The notes under the pieces: model-generated
What the model saw: the letters and a program-made list of their open reading frames with translations, nothing else
What the model was told of the DNA's origin: nothing
Database searches by the model: none
Program-made: the position numbers and the translations under genes
Shown: positions 9,358-17,522 of the stretch, piece after piece
How positions within the stretch are numbered: position 1 is the first letter of the stretch
Layout of the letters: every line of letters begins with the position of its first letter
Assembly (NCBI GenBank): GCA_028283745.1
Contig: JAPWJZ010000009.1
Span: forward strand, 62,001 to 126,000
DNA from: Micavibrio sp.
GTDB taxonomy: Bacteria; Pseudomonadota; Alphaproteobacteria; Micavibrionales; UBA2020
Direction of reading: 5' to 3'
Length of the DNA: 64,000 bases

Positions 9358-10944
9358 TTATACTGCCGCGGGCCGTAAAATGGAGACAGACTGGACAAGG
9401 CTGTCTGGCGTCGCCAGCGCGCAGATGTGCCCGCCCGCGGCAAGCCCGAATTGATGCACCGCAGCCTTGAAATCGGCGTGCGAGACATTTTGCGTCGTTT
9501 CGGGCAGCGACAGCCGAAGCTGGTGATATGTTTTTGCCCAGTATTCGTTTTGCGGGAGCGCCAGTTCAATCACGTCTTTTCCGCTTAAAGATTGTGTATA
9601 CGCATGCCGCGCCAGGTTTACCGCTACGCCGCCCCAGCCCTCAATGTTGAAGGTCATGTCTTTCAGGGCGTCAAACCCGAAGCGCGCGCGGTACTCGCGG
9701 TCTTTCCAGAGCTCATCGAAAATGGCAACATGTTCCTTTGGCCACAACGCGACCTCGATGATTTTTTTAAGGGGCATTTCATCGGCAAAGCGCGGGTCGC
9801 GCAGCATGCGGGAAATTTCCTTGGCTTGCTGGGCATCGGGGCGCAGGTGCAGCGCCTGAAGACCCACAAGAAAGCGGATATCATCCATGCTAATTTTGCC
9901 GCTGAAGATAGAAAGACCGCGATCTTCCCGCCCGCGCAGGCAAAATGCATCAAGCGCGCTGACGATGGCTGCGGGAAAGCCGGCCTGCGTCAGCAGGTTC
10001 TCGGCATTGGCGTCACCGGCCGACGACTTGAATTTTGCAGACAGGCCAGTCTTCTGCCCCTGAGCGGGAATTTGCGCCGTTTCGCTTTGCATATGCTGTA
10101 CGGCGCCAATAATTTCGCTGGCCTGCTTTTCCGGGAAAAGGACAGACAGCAGGAAAGCGCAGTTTTTTGCGCCTTGGTCATGGGCGAAAATGTCGCGGAA
10201 GCCTGCGGCTTCAGAAACAGAAACGGAGCCGCTACGGCAGGCTTCAAATTCGGCGGCATGCGTGAGGCTTCGGTTCTCGAGTTTTTTACGTGCATCGCTG
10301 TAGGTTGATGTCATCCACAGGGCAGTCTCGCGATGCATCACAGGAAAGCCGACCATGAAAGCATCATCAATCTGCTGTCCCTGCACAGACGTTTTTTTTG
10401 CTTCAACCTTGAAAGTGAAGGGCGTGACGAGGCCGCTTTTCGCAAACTCTTCCTCCTGCCGGCGGTTTTCAGCATCCCTGTAAATCAGCCCCATGCGTGA
10501 AGCAACAAATGCGACCAACGGCACGGCGATTGCCCAGACGCCGACGACGGGAATAAGCAACAGGCGAAGCGACTTCGAAAAAGCGGCCGCCGCCGCAATT
10601 TTCAGCGGGAAGCTTAAGGATGAAAAGCCTTCATAGGGCCGGAGCAATGCGGAATAAAAACCGTTCCGGCGCTTGTAGCGGCGCAGTTTTTCATGCAGGT
10701 CGACGGTCATCTCTTTTTTCGCGGAGCGGTTGAAGGCTTCCGAAAATTGCGAGCGCACCTGACGGTTCAGCCGTGTCTGCTGCGCGCGGTCCTGCCTGAG
10801 CGCCGTCCAAACGTTCATATGTTCACGAAGGCGCGATGGATGACGTGCATATTCCAAAGCCTTGCTTCCCAGCTGCATCAGAAGGCTGCCGCAATTCTGC
10901 AGCAATTCGCCGGTCGCCCGTATCGGTGTGCGAAGATTAATCAT
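9358..10944 (-). CDS. Unrecognised membrane protein, last gene of four-gene operon
   Basis: A 528-residue protein without a family I recognise. The first ~110 residues are basic and helical (many Arg/Lys). They are followed by a hydrophobic stretch at about 113-152 (SFPLKIAAAAAFSKSL, then LLIPVVGVWAIAVPLVAFVA), probably one or two membrane helices. The remaining ~370 residues are soluble and mixed helical. Its ATG overlaps the stop of the upstream gene (ATGA at 10941-10944), so it is translationally coupled to the HExxH protein. The operon context (coiled-coil membrane proteins plus a secreted metallopeptidase-like protein) suggests an envelope complex, but that is inference only. Confidence 0.75.
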   Translation of the reverse strand: MINLRTPIRATGELLQNCGSLLMQLGSKALEYARHPSRLREHMNVWTALRQDRAQQTRLNRQVRSQFSEAFNRSAKKEMTVDLHEKLRRYKRRNGFYSALLRPYEGFSSLSFPLKIAAAAAFSKSLRLLLIPVVGVWAIAVPLVAFVASRMGLIYRDAENRRQEEEFAKSGLVTPFTFKVEAKKTSVQGQQIDDAFMVGFPVMHRETALWMTSTYSDARKKLENRSLTHAAEFEACRSGSVSVSEAAGFRDIFAHDQGAKNCAFLLSVLFPEKQASEIIGAVQHMQSETAQIPAQGQKTGLSAKFKSSAGDANAENLLTQAGFPAAIVSALDAFCLRGREDRGLSIFSGKISMDDIRFLVGLQALHLRPDAQQAKEISRMLRDPRFADEMPLKKIIEVALWPKEHVAIFDELWKDREYRARFGFDALKDMTFNIEGWGGVAVNLARHAYTQSLSGKDVIELALPQNEYWAKTYHQLRLSLPETTQNVSHADFKAAVHQFGLAAGGHICALATPDSLVQSVSILRPAAV

Positions 10945-12485
10945 GGCGTCCTCAAGGCTGGTGCTTTTTTCGGCGCGGGCTGGCCGCCAAAGGCTTTATC
11001 GAGAACGTTCTTGATGTTCGTGTCGGGCGCCAGCTGTGGTTGCGGTGTGGGTTTTGAGTTTCCGCCTTGCACGGGCGGTGTCGGCCGGGGGGTGGGTTTG
11101 GCGTTTCCTGCGCCCTGCTTTTGACCACTGCCTTGCTCACCGCCGCCCTGCGGATCACCCGGCTGGCCGTCAACCGGCCCCAAGGGTGCTGGCTTGCCCG
11201 CAGGCTGTCGCGGCGCCGGTTTTTTACCATCGAAGGCAGAGATCATATCCTCGACAATGCGGATTTTTTCCTGAATGAAGGCGCGGCTGTCGACGGGAAG
11301 CGACGGGTCGCCGACCAGCTGAAGCTGGAAGTTGCGCAGCAATTTTTCCGCGTCAGCCTTGTTGCCGAGATGCTTGAGGGCGCTTTTTTCGGCACGTTTC
11401 TGTTCAATAAGGTCGTTGAACAAGGTGGGCAGGTTGCTGCGCAGTTGCTCCACGATGCGGGGCGGCGTGAAGCGCACGATTGTTTCTGCCAGCTTGCTCA
11501 TCGATGCGGGCGTAATATTGCCGTTGGCGCCAAAATCGCCCTGGCCAAGCGTCAGCACGGTATTTCCCATGACGGTCATGTCGCAGCTGGGCGATCTTTT
11601 ATCAAGTTTCGCCTCGAAACCCGGCCATGCGGTGAAGCCCTGCTTGTAAGCGATGCCCCGCATGCGCGTGAAGGTAAAATCAAGTTTGTCGCAGAAGTAC
11701 ACGGGCTGCCCGGTCTTGCGCGGTTTCGGCTGGTCGGGATCGGTGCCATCCGGCTGGTCTGGACTGGGGTCGCCTTTTGCATCCGGCTTGTCATTTTTCT
11801 TCGGCAAGGGACAGGCCGGCTCGCTGGCGGGGCGGGTTTTTGCGCCGGGCGCGATGGGGGAGCGGTGCAGGCGCTCGCGCTCGCGGCGCGCATTGGGGAA
11901 GCGGGTTTCGATGATGTCGCGCAACATGGCGTCATGCTCCGGCGTGTCGTACCCGCACATGCTGACATACCAGTTGGAGGCAACGGAACCCTGCGGCCGC
12001 AAAAAGCGCCGCGCGTAATCTTCAACCATCGCGGCCTGCGACTCGCTGCAGTAATCCTCAAACCTGCTGCCGGCCTTAAGTTTGTATTGGTAACCACCCG
12101 GGCAATGGCCGTTGGTATAGGTCCAGCCGTTCTGAAACTGCCAGATATGCGTCATCTCGTGAATTTCAGAGCCGTAATTGACGGCGCTCGGGTCCTTGCT
12201 GTAATCCATCGACAGGTAGGGATGGCCAAAAAAGGCAATCATCGTCTGGTCGTAGGTTTCAGCGATAACGCTGCCCTTAGAGGGCCCTGCATGCAGCCTG
12301 ATGTGCGAGGAGTCAACTTCGCTGCCGAAGATGACGTTCATCTGCAGCTCGCCGGCCGTCAGCGCGCGGCCGACCGAAGATGCGGGTGGTTCCGCCTGCG
12401 CGTTGTAAGCGCCCGCCACAAAAAGCGTCGCGGATGCGGCCGCGATTTTGAATGCTTTAGACAGGGATTTCTTCATCGGTTTCAT
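10941..12485 (-). CDS. Secreted HExxH protein, DUF4157/'vgr-related' type
   Basis: A 514-residue protein. The ATG at 12485 is chosen because GGAAGG lies just upstream; an in-frame start at 12503 has no such site. It has a signal peptide (hydrophobic core, cleavage after AQA). The N-terminal domain reads GRALTAGELQMNVIFGSEVD ... IRLHAG ... EIHEMTHIWQFQ. This is the pattern of the DUF4157-like metallopeptidase domain seen in alphaproteobacterial proteins annotated as vgr-related, with HEMTH as the zinc site. Paired Cys residues (GHCPGG, EDYCSES) suggest disulfides. The middle is Pro/Asp-rich (KKNDKPDAKGDPSP), and the C-terminus is Gly/Pro/Gln-rich and disordered. Whether it is an active peptidase is unknown. 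Confidence 0.72.
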   Translation of the reverse strand: MKPMKKSLSKAFKIAAASATLFVAGAYNAQAEPPASSVGRALTAGELQMNVIFGSEVDSSHIRLHAGPSKGSVIAETYDQTMIAFFGHPYLSMDYSKDPSAVNYGSEIHEMTHIWQFQNGWTYTNGHCPGGYQYKLKAGSRFEDYCSESQAAMVEDYARRFLRPQGSVASNWYVSMCGYDTPEHDAMLRDIIETRFPNARRERERLHRSPIAPGAKTRPASEPACPLPKKNDKPDAKGDPSPDQPDGTDPDQPKPRKTGQPVYFCDKLDFTFTRMRGIAYKQGFTAWPGFEAKLDKRSPSCDMTVMGNTVLTLGQGDFGANGNITPASMSKLAETIVRFTPPRIVEQLRSNLPTLFNDLIEQKRAEKSALKHLGNKADAEKLLRNFQLQLVGDPSLPVDSRAFIQEKIRIVEDMISAFDGKKPAPRQPAGKPAPLGPVDGQPGDPQGGGEQGSGQKQGAGNAKPTPRPTPPVQGGNSKPTPQPQLAPDTNIKNVLDKAFGGQPAPKKAPALRTP

Positions 12486-12506
12486 CAATAGCCCTTCCGG
12501 CATATT

Positions 12507-13343
12507 CTAGCGACTTGGCGCCGTGGCGGCTCTTGCCGTCTGCGGCGGCTGGATCGGCTTGCCGTCGGGCTTGAAGTATTTGTCCCATCCCCATTTGGAC
12601 GGGTCGGGGTTATCAGGCGCGCCGTCGCCGTCTGGCTTGGCACCAGCGGCACCTTTGTCTATCGGCTTCGCCGGTTCGTCGGGCTGCTGAGGTTTCTTGC
12701 CGTCATCGCTCCCTTTCGGGGCGGCGGCCACGCCGTTATCGCTGAAAAATCCCTTGAGCGGCATCGTGGCAAGGCGCGCGCCAAAAACCACGGCTGCCAG
12801 CAAAAGCAGCGTGCTGGCCACGGGTTTCGCCACTTTGAAGACTCGCTCGGCAGAGGCTGCAAAAGCGCGCATGAGCGCGCCGCGCTTCCACTGCTTGTCG
12901 TTTTCCTGTTCCTTTGCCACGATAATGCCGGCCTGCAGGTTTTTCGCCTCGTCTTCCTTGTCTTTCAACGCAAATTCGCCGCGGCGTTCCTTGTCCTGGC
13001 GCTGTTCGGCTTCGATGACCAGTGCTTGCGCCCGGTCGCGCAGGCGCGTTTCTTCCGCAATCTCGCGGCGGATTTTTTCTGCGGCTTCGCGTGCGGGGCG
13101 GGTGGACTCATCTTCCAGCAGCTGCTTGTCTTGCGCGATTTTTCTCTGGCGTTCTTCTTCCTTCGCGGCAACATCTTTAGCGGCCTGGGCGGCTTTGTCC
13201 TGCGCTTCCCTCTCCGAAACAGTCAGGCCAGTCTCCATGTCGACGGATTCCGAAACCACATTCCAAACGTCGGTGGGTTTTGAAACTGCGTCCCAGTCGG
13301 CCGCTTTTTCTTTTTTCTTGGGTAAAATATTGAACGCTGACAT
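12507..13343 (-). CDS. Coiled-coil protein with single membrane helix
   Basis: A 278-residue protein of unknown family. Residues ~45-140 are dense in Ala, Glu, Lys, Arg and Gln (heptad-like), predicting a long cytoplasmic coiled coil. One membrane helix follows at about 172-192 (PVASTLLLLAAVVFGARLA), then a Pro/Asp/Gly-rich tail that would face the periplasm. The topology recalls anchoring or TonB-like proteins, but no TonB domain is visible. Its ATG overlaps the stop of the upstream 579-residue gene at 13343, and it precedes the HExxH gene by 21 bases, so all are probably co-translated. Confidence 0.75.
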   Translation of the reverse strand: MSAFNILPKKKEKAADWDAVSKPTDVWNVVSESVDMETGLTVSEREAQDKAAQAAKDVAAKEEERQRKIAQDKQLLEDESTRPAREAAEKIRREIAEETRLRDRAQALVIEAEQRQDKERRGEFALKDKEDEAKNLQAGIIVAKEQENDKQWKRGALMRAFAASAERVFKVAKPVASTLLLLAAVVFGARLATMPLKGFFSDNGVAAAPKGSDDGKKPQQPDEPAKPIDKGAAGAKPDGDGAPDNPDPSKWGWDKYFKPDGKPIQPPQTARAATAPSR

Positions 13344-15082
13344 TATTTTTTCACCCGCAGAACGCCGTCGGGGGTCTTGAACTGGGCTCCGACGGAAAGC
13401 TTCTTGAAGCTGGCGTCATTGGGGCTGGAAATAACCGGTGTTTTGTCTTCTGACTTGACGGCAGCATCGCGTGCCTGCGCGATGGCTTTCGTGTCCATGG
13501 ACGTCACTTTGCTGATTTCTACCAGAATGGTATCGTCCTTCAGGATATCCATCGCTTTTTGGTAGGAGCCGTTCACGTTGTTGAGGCGCGTGAGGTATTC
13601 GTCTTCCGTTATGCCGTCCTTGCGGCCATTGAGGTAGGTGACCATGCCGGTATACTGGCGGGTAATTTCAGCCTGCAGTTCGGCGCGCATCGACTCAGGG
13701 TTGTTCAGCGTTTTCGACAGGGCATCGAGCTGCTTTTCGTTACGAAGGTGCGTCAGGTTGTCTGCAGCGCAGTCATAGCCCATGAATACCTTGCTGTTGC
13801 CGTTTGCGGCAGCTGCCGGCTTGTTTGCGGCCCAGGGGTCATCCTTGGCGATGCCGGAAAGAGCGGCCTGCGCAATTTCCTGCTTGTGGCCTTCGGTCGC
13901 CGCCCACCAGTTGGAAACGCTGATCGCGGCGACGTTGGCGAGCGCCTCGATTAGAATTGTGGGGTTGTGGGCAAGTGCGGAGAAACTGTCCCCGCCCGAG
14001 CTCGACGCGCCGCCGAGCTTCGAAAGCCAGAGGTGGCGGCTGAGTTTCAGCGCTTCCAGCTGAGGCTGGTATCTTTCGTCAAGCGCCTTGATCTCATTTG
14101 CGATCTCGTCGCGGCGCTGCATGGCGGTGTCGAGCAGTTTTTTCTCGTCAGCCGTCAGGCTGGCGGGCTGCTGCAGCATCTGTTCTTTCTGGTGGGTCAG
14201 GCTGGCGATGAAGTTGTTGTCGCGATCCATGTTCACCTTGGCGGTTCTGTCCCAGTCCGTCAGGCGGTTATCATCGTAGCGCGGGTCGTTGAGAAGGCTG
14301 TTGAGGTCGTCGGTGTATTTCTTGATATCCGCTTCGATCTGCGTTAACGCCGCGCCGTTGCTGCCGGTCTTCAGGTGCGCGATTTGCTTGTCCATCTCCG
14401 TTATTTCGGCGGTCAGGCGCGTCGTGTCGTTCGCCTTGTGCGCCACAACCGCGCGCTCGTCGGCGGCGATTTTTTCCAGCTCATGGCTGGCGGAGCCTTG
14501 TTCCTGCGTCACATATTTATTGGCAAAGCCGACGGCGACGAAAAGCGCGTTGACCATGGCAAGACCGATGCCGATGCTGGTGAAGACCATGCCGCGCGTC
14601 TTGTCGCCAGTCTGGAAGGCTTCCTCCCCGCGCTTCATCAGGCCATACTGCACGCCCGCGCGCGTGACGGAGATGCCGCCGCTGATCGCGCTGTTAACTG
14701 CAACAGCCTGGGTGGTGCCGGTCAGGCCGGAGTAGTGTTCGATGGCGCCATAGCCATAGTAGGCCATCAGCAGCGATTCTGCCGCCAGCGCCATGAATTT
14801 CGTCGACTGGTGGCGTTTGATCGCTTTTGTATATTCCTTGCGGAGTGCAGTGCCCGATGCCTGCGCCGCTTCAAGGTTGCGCGCCCCGCTATTCAGGTAT
14901 GCCATGCCTGCTGCCATCAGGATGGTTTCAGAAACCATGTTCGCGTCAATCGCGCCGGCAAGCCAGGTCGTCTTCTTGGTAATGTCGGCGGCGCTGGCAC
15001 TGCCGAAAATATCTTTGGGGCCGGATATGGTGACGATATCCGCCAGCGGTGTTTGGTTTGCTTGGTCTGCCTCTGACGTCAT
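13343..15082 (-). CDS. Unrecognised membrane/coiled-coil protein, first gene of operon
   Basis: A 579-residue protein without a recognised family and without a signal peptide. Hydrophobic segments appear around residues 95-150 and at about 168-195 (GMVFTSIGIGLAMVNALFVAVG). Between about 200 and 330 lies an acidic/basic helical stretch (ELEKIAADERAVVAHKAN, ITEMDKQIAHLK) typical of coiled coil, followed by another hydrophobic patch (LIEALANVAAISVSNWWAA). It starts the four-gene operon running down to 9358; the gap upstream holds no other gene. A large membrane scaffold is the most that can be suggested. Confidence 0.75.
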   Translation of the reverse strand: MTSEADQANQTPLADIVTISGPKDIFGSASAADITKKTTWLAGAIDANMVSETILMAAGMAYLNSGARNLEAAQASGTALRKEYTKAIKRHQSTKFMALAAESLLMAYYGYGAIEHYSGLTGTTQAVAVNSAISGGISVTRAGVQYGLMKRGEEAFQTGDKTRGMVFTSIGIGLAMVNALFVAVGFANKYVTQEQGSASHELEKIAADERAVVAHKANDTTRLTAEITEMDKQIAHLKTGSNGAALTQIEADIKKYTDDLNSLLNDPRYDDNRLTDWDRTAKVNMDRDNNFIASLTHQKEQMLQQPASLTADEKKLLDTAMQRRDEIANEIKALDERYQPQLEALKLSRHLWLSKLGGASSSGGDSFSALAHNPTILIEALANVAAISVSNWWAATEGHKQEIAQAALSGIAKDDPWAANKPAAAANGNSKVFMGYDCAADNLTHLRNEKQLDALSKTLNNPESMRAELQAEITRQYTGMVTYLNGRKDGITEDEYLTRLNNVNGSYQKAMDILKDDTILVEISKVTSMDTKAIAQARDAAVKSEDKTPVISSPNDASFKKLSVGAQFKTPDGVLRVKK

Positions 15083-15315
15083 GAGATCCCTCTATATGCA
15101 AAGTTTTATGAAAAAATCTTCGCAATGTTAGGGAAACCGAATAGTTATGTCAATCTGTATTTGTTGTACTGCAATATCATGCCTTATCAATAAGATAGGC
15201 ATTAATCCGAGTCTTCATTACCGGCAGAAAGTTTCTCCACCGGGTTTTCGATTTTGAAATAGCCCCCGCAGCGCTGCCCTTCATGGGCAGGCCATGCGCA
15301 GGCGGGAAAAGCGCT

Positions 15316-16131
15316 TTACCGCATATCGCGGAAAAAGCCCCAGGCAGCACGCTCCGAAGCGATAGCGGCGGTATCGAACGTATGGAGAAGAATGCCTTCT
15401 TCGGTCCGCTCAAGGCTTTCAACTAAAGCGCCTGACTGATCCGTAATAAAGGACGAGCCGTAATAAGCCTGACCGTTTTCGGTACCGACGCGGTTTGAAG
15501 CCGCGACAGGCACAACGTTCGAGGCTGCATGGCCCTGCTGCGCGCGCCGCCAGCGATCGCGCGTATCCAGCGCGGCGTTGTGCGGCTCACTGCCGATCGC
15601 CGTCGGATACAGCAGGATATCCGCGCCGAGCAGCATCATGCCGCGCGCCGTCTCCGGATACCACTGGTCCCAGCATATGCCGACGCCGATTTTGCCCCAG
15701 GGCGTCTGCCAGACTTTGTAACCTGTGTCACCGGGCCTGAAATAGAACTTTTCCTGATAACCGGGGCCGTCAGGAATGTGCGTCTTGCGGTAAATACCCA
15801 TGATCGCGCCATCGGGGCCCAGTGCCACAACGCTATTATAATAACGGTGGTTATCCCGCTCGAAAATCGAAACCGGCAGGAAAATGCCGTGCTTCGCCGC
15901 CAGCTTTTGAAAAGCCGTGACGCAAGGATGCTCCGCGGCGGGAAAAGCGCAGGCAAACTTTTTCTCTTCCTGCGACGTGCAGAAGTAATGCCCCTGAAAC
16001 AGCTCGGGCGTCAGCACCACATTCGCGCCCTTGGCTGCCGCCTGTTCTACAAGACTGCCGACTTTGGCGATATTGGCATTAATATCATCGCTCAGCGCGC
16101 ACTGAACAACACCGAGGGTTAGCTTGGGCAT
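15316..16131 (-). CDS. aguB: N-carbamoylputrescine amidase
   Basis: A nitrilase-superfamily amidase that cleaves N-carbamoylputrescine to putrescine, CO2 and ammonia, the last step of the agmatine route to polyamines. The catalytic triad is visible: Glu in VLTPELFQGHYF, Lys in YRKTHIPDGPGYQEKFYF, Cys in GVGICWDQWYPE. The wording PELFQGHYFCTSQ and GPGYQEKFYF is specific to AguB rather than to other nitrilases. At 271 residues it is about 15-20 shorter than usual: the protein stops right after FFRDMR, where homologues continue with a short PELYG-like tail. It lies one base after aguA, and the aguA stop region supplies its AGGAG ribosome-binding site. Confidence 0.93.
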   Translation of the reverse strand: MPKLTLGVVQCALSDDINANIAKVGSLVEQAAAKGANVVLTPELFQGHYFCTSQEEKKFACAFPAAEHPCVTAFQKLAAKHGIFLPVSIFERDNHRYYNSVVALGPDGAIMGIYRKTHIPDGPGYQEKFYFRPGDTGYKVWQTPWGKIGVGICWDQWYPETARGMMLLGADILLYPTAIGSEPHNAALDTRDRWRRAQQGHAASNVVPVAASNRVGTENGQAYYGSSFITDQSGALVESLERTEEGILLHTFDTAAIASERAAWGFFRDMR

Positions 16132-16132
16132 G

Positions 16133-17143
16133 TCAAAACTCCTGCTGTGTAATGCAGTGGAACGAACCGCCGCCGCTCAGCACATGTCTTGCCGGCGCGG
16201 GAACGATGCGATGTGACGGGAAGATTTTTGCCAAGGCCGCTGCAGCGGCTTTGCTGTAGACCTCTTCATAGGTGGGCAGCACAATGACATCGTTGTAGAT
16301 AATATAGTTCATATGGCTGGCGGCAACGGGCTCGCCATCTTCATTAGTGATCAAGCCCGGGCTGGGGATTTGCGTGACTTTCAAGCCCATATCCGCCAGT
16401 TGCTTGGCGACAGATTCAAAAATACCGGCATTAGGGTCGTCACTGCCCGAAGGAGATTGGCACAGCGCATGACCCGGCGCTGCAAACCGCGCAAGATTGT
16501 CGATATGGCCATCGGTATGGTCGTTCACCAGGCCTTCTTCAAGCCACAGAATGCGCTGCGCACCAAAGGCTTCTTTCAGGTTTTCTTCAACCTGCTCAAG
16601 CCCGCCGGACTTGCGGTTGGCGTGCAACAGGCACTGGCGCGTGGTCAGGATCGTGCCGGCGCCATCATGTTCAAGAGAGCCGCCCTCAAGAATAAAATCA
16701 TGCTCCACAACGGGCAGGCCGCTTTGATGGGCGACGAAGGCGGATACTTCATCATCATGATCCAGCACATATTTTCCGCCCCAGCCGTTAAAGAGGAAGG
16801 TGGCGGCCGTTGTCTGGCCATTCTTGCGTACAAAAATCGGCCCAGTGTCGCGCAGCCAGATATCGCCGAAGTTTGCCGGGATCAGCTTGATATTCGGCGC
16901 GGTGAGCGCAGCCTGCGCCGAAGCAAGCGCGGTTTTATCGGAGCCGAGAACCAGCACATTGACAGGACCGGCCGAAGCCAGCGCCAAAATCATCGTTGCC
17001 ACTTCCTGCTGCGCAGGGCGCAGATTTTCTTGCCAAAGATCAGCATGCGAGGGCCAGGCCGTCCAGATTTTTTTCTGCGGCGCCCATTCGGCCGGAGTTT
17101 CGATATGCGATAAGCCCTGTTGCATTACGGTTTTCGTTTTCAT
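16133..17143 (-). CDS. aguA: Agmatine deiminase
   Basis: Converts agmatine to N-carbamoylputrescine and ammonia in the cytoplasm. A 336-residue protein of the guanidine-modifying superfamily. Signature blocks are FGDIWLRDTGPIF, NGWGGKY, FILEGGSLEHDG, the catalytic His region NDHTDGHIDNLARF, and the nucleophilic Cys in GGGSFHCITQQ near the C-terminus. With aguB it forms a two-gene unit making putrescine from agmatine. No arginine decarboxylase (speA) is in the window. The start at 17143 has a distant GAAGGG; a second Met six codons in is possible. Confidence 0.95.
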   Translation of the reverse strand: MKTKTVMQQGLSHIETPAEWAPQKKIWTAWPSHADLWQENLRPAQQEVATMILALASAGPVNVLVLGSDKTALASAQAALTAPNIKLIPANFGDIWLRDTGPIFVRKNGQTTAATFLFNGWGGKYVLDHDDEVSAFVAHQSGLPVVEHDFILEGGSLEHDGAGTILTTRQCLLHANRKSGGLEQVEENLKEAFGAQRILWLEEGLVNDHTDGHIDNLARFAAPGHALCQSPSGSDDPNAGIFESVAKQLADMGLKVTQIPSPGLITNEDGEPVAASHMNYIIYNDVIVLPTYEEVYSKAAAAALAKIFPSHRIVPAPARHVLSGGGSFHCITQQEF

Positions 17144-17350
17144 TTTGAGTTTGGCCCTTCAGAAGTTCGGACATGCGCCTTATTGTTAACGAAAGATAAT
17201 GACGCTTAACAAGCATTTTCTTTAATATCGCGCGATTTCCGTCTTTTCACGAACCGCTTCAAAAATGCTTTTGAAAATCGATGCGAAAAAAGCCCGCGAA
17301 TGGCGGCTTTTGTAGTGGTTTGTCAGGGATAACGAAAAACGGGAAACAAA

Positions 17351-17436
17351 TGGTGGAGGGGGAAGGATTTGAACCTTCGAACTCGTAAGAGGGCAGATTT
17401 ACAGTCTGCTGCCATTGACCACTCGGCCACCCCTCC
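17351..17436 (-). tRNA. tRNA-Tyr (GTA)
   Basis: An 86-nt class II tRNA with encoded CCA. The acceptor stem GGAGGGG pairs with the CCCCTCC before ACCA. The anticodon loop is CTGTAAA, giving GTA, and the long variable arm is typical of bacterial tRNA-Tyr. The T loop is TTCAAAT. Confidence 0.96.
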
Positions 17437-17522
17437 ACACTCTTGATAAACGTAGGTTTTTCAAGAAAAGCTTTTGTTCGTAGCATAATTAAGGTAACTT
17501 GGCCGCCATTGTCAACGAAAGA

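Noticed and set aside
11067-12491. 474-codon plus-strand frame opposite the HExxH gene
   Set aside because: Antisense shadow; the minus-strand product has a signal peptide, HEMTH motif and operon overlaps.
15177-15422. 81-codon frame after aguB as a possible broken aguB tail
   Set aside because: None of the frames after the stop encodes the family's PELYG-like ending, so there is no evidence for a frameshift; the protein is simply short.
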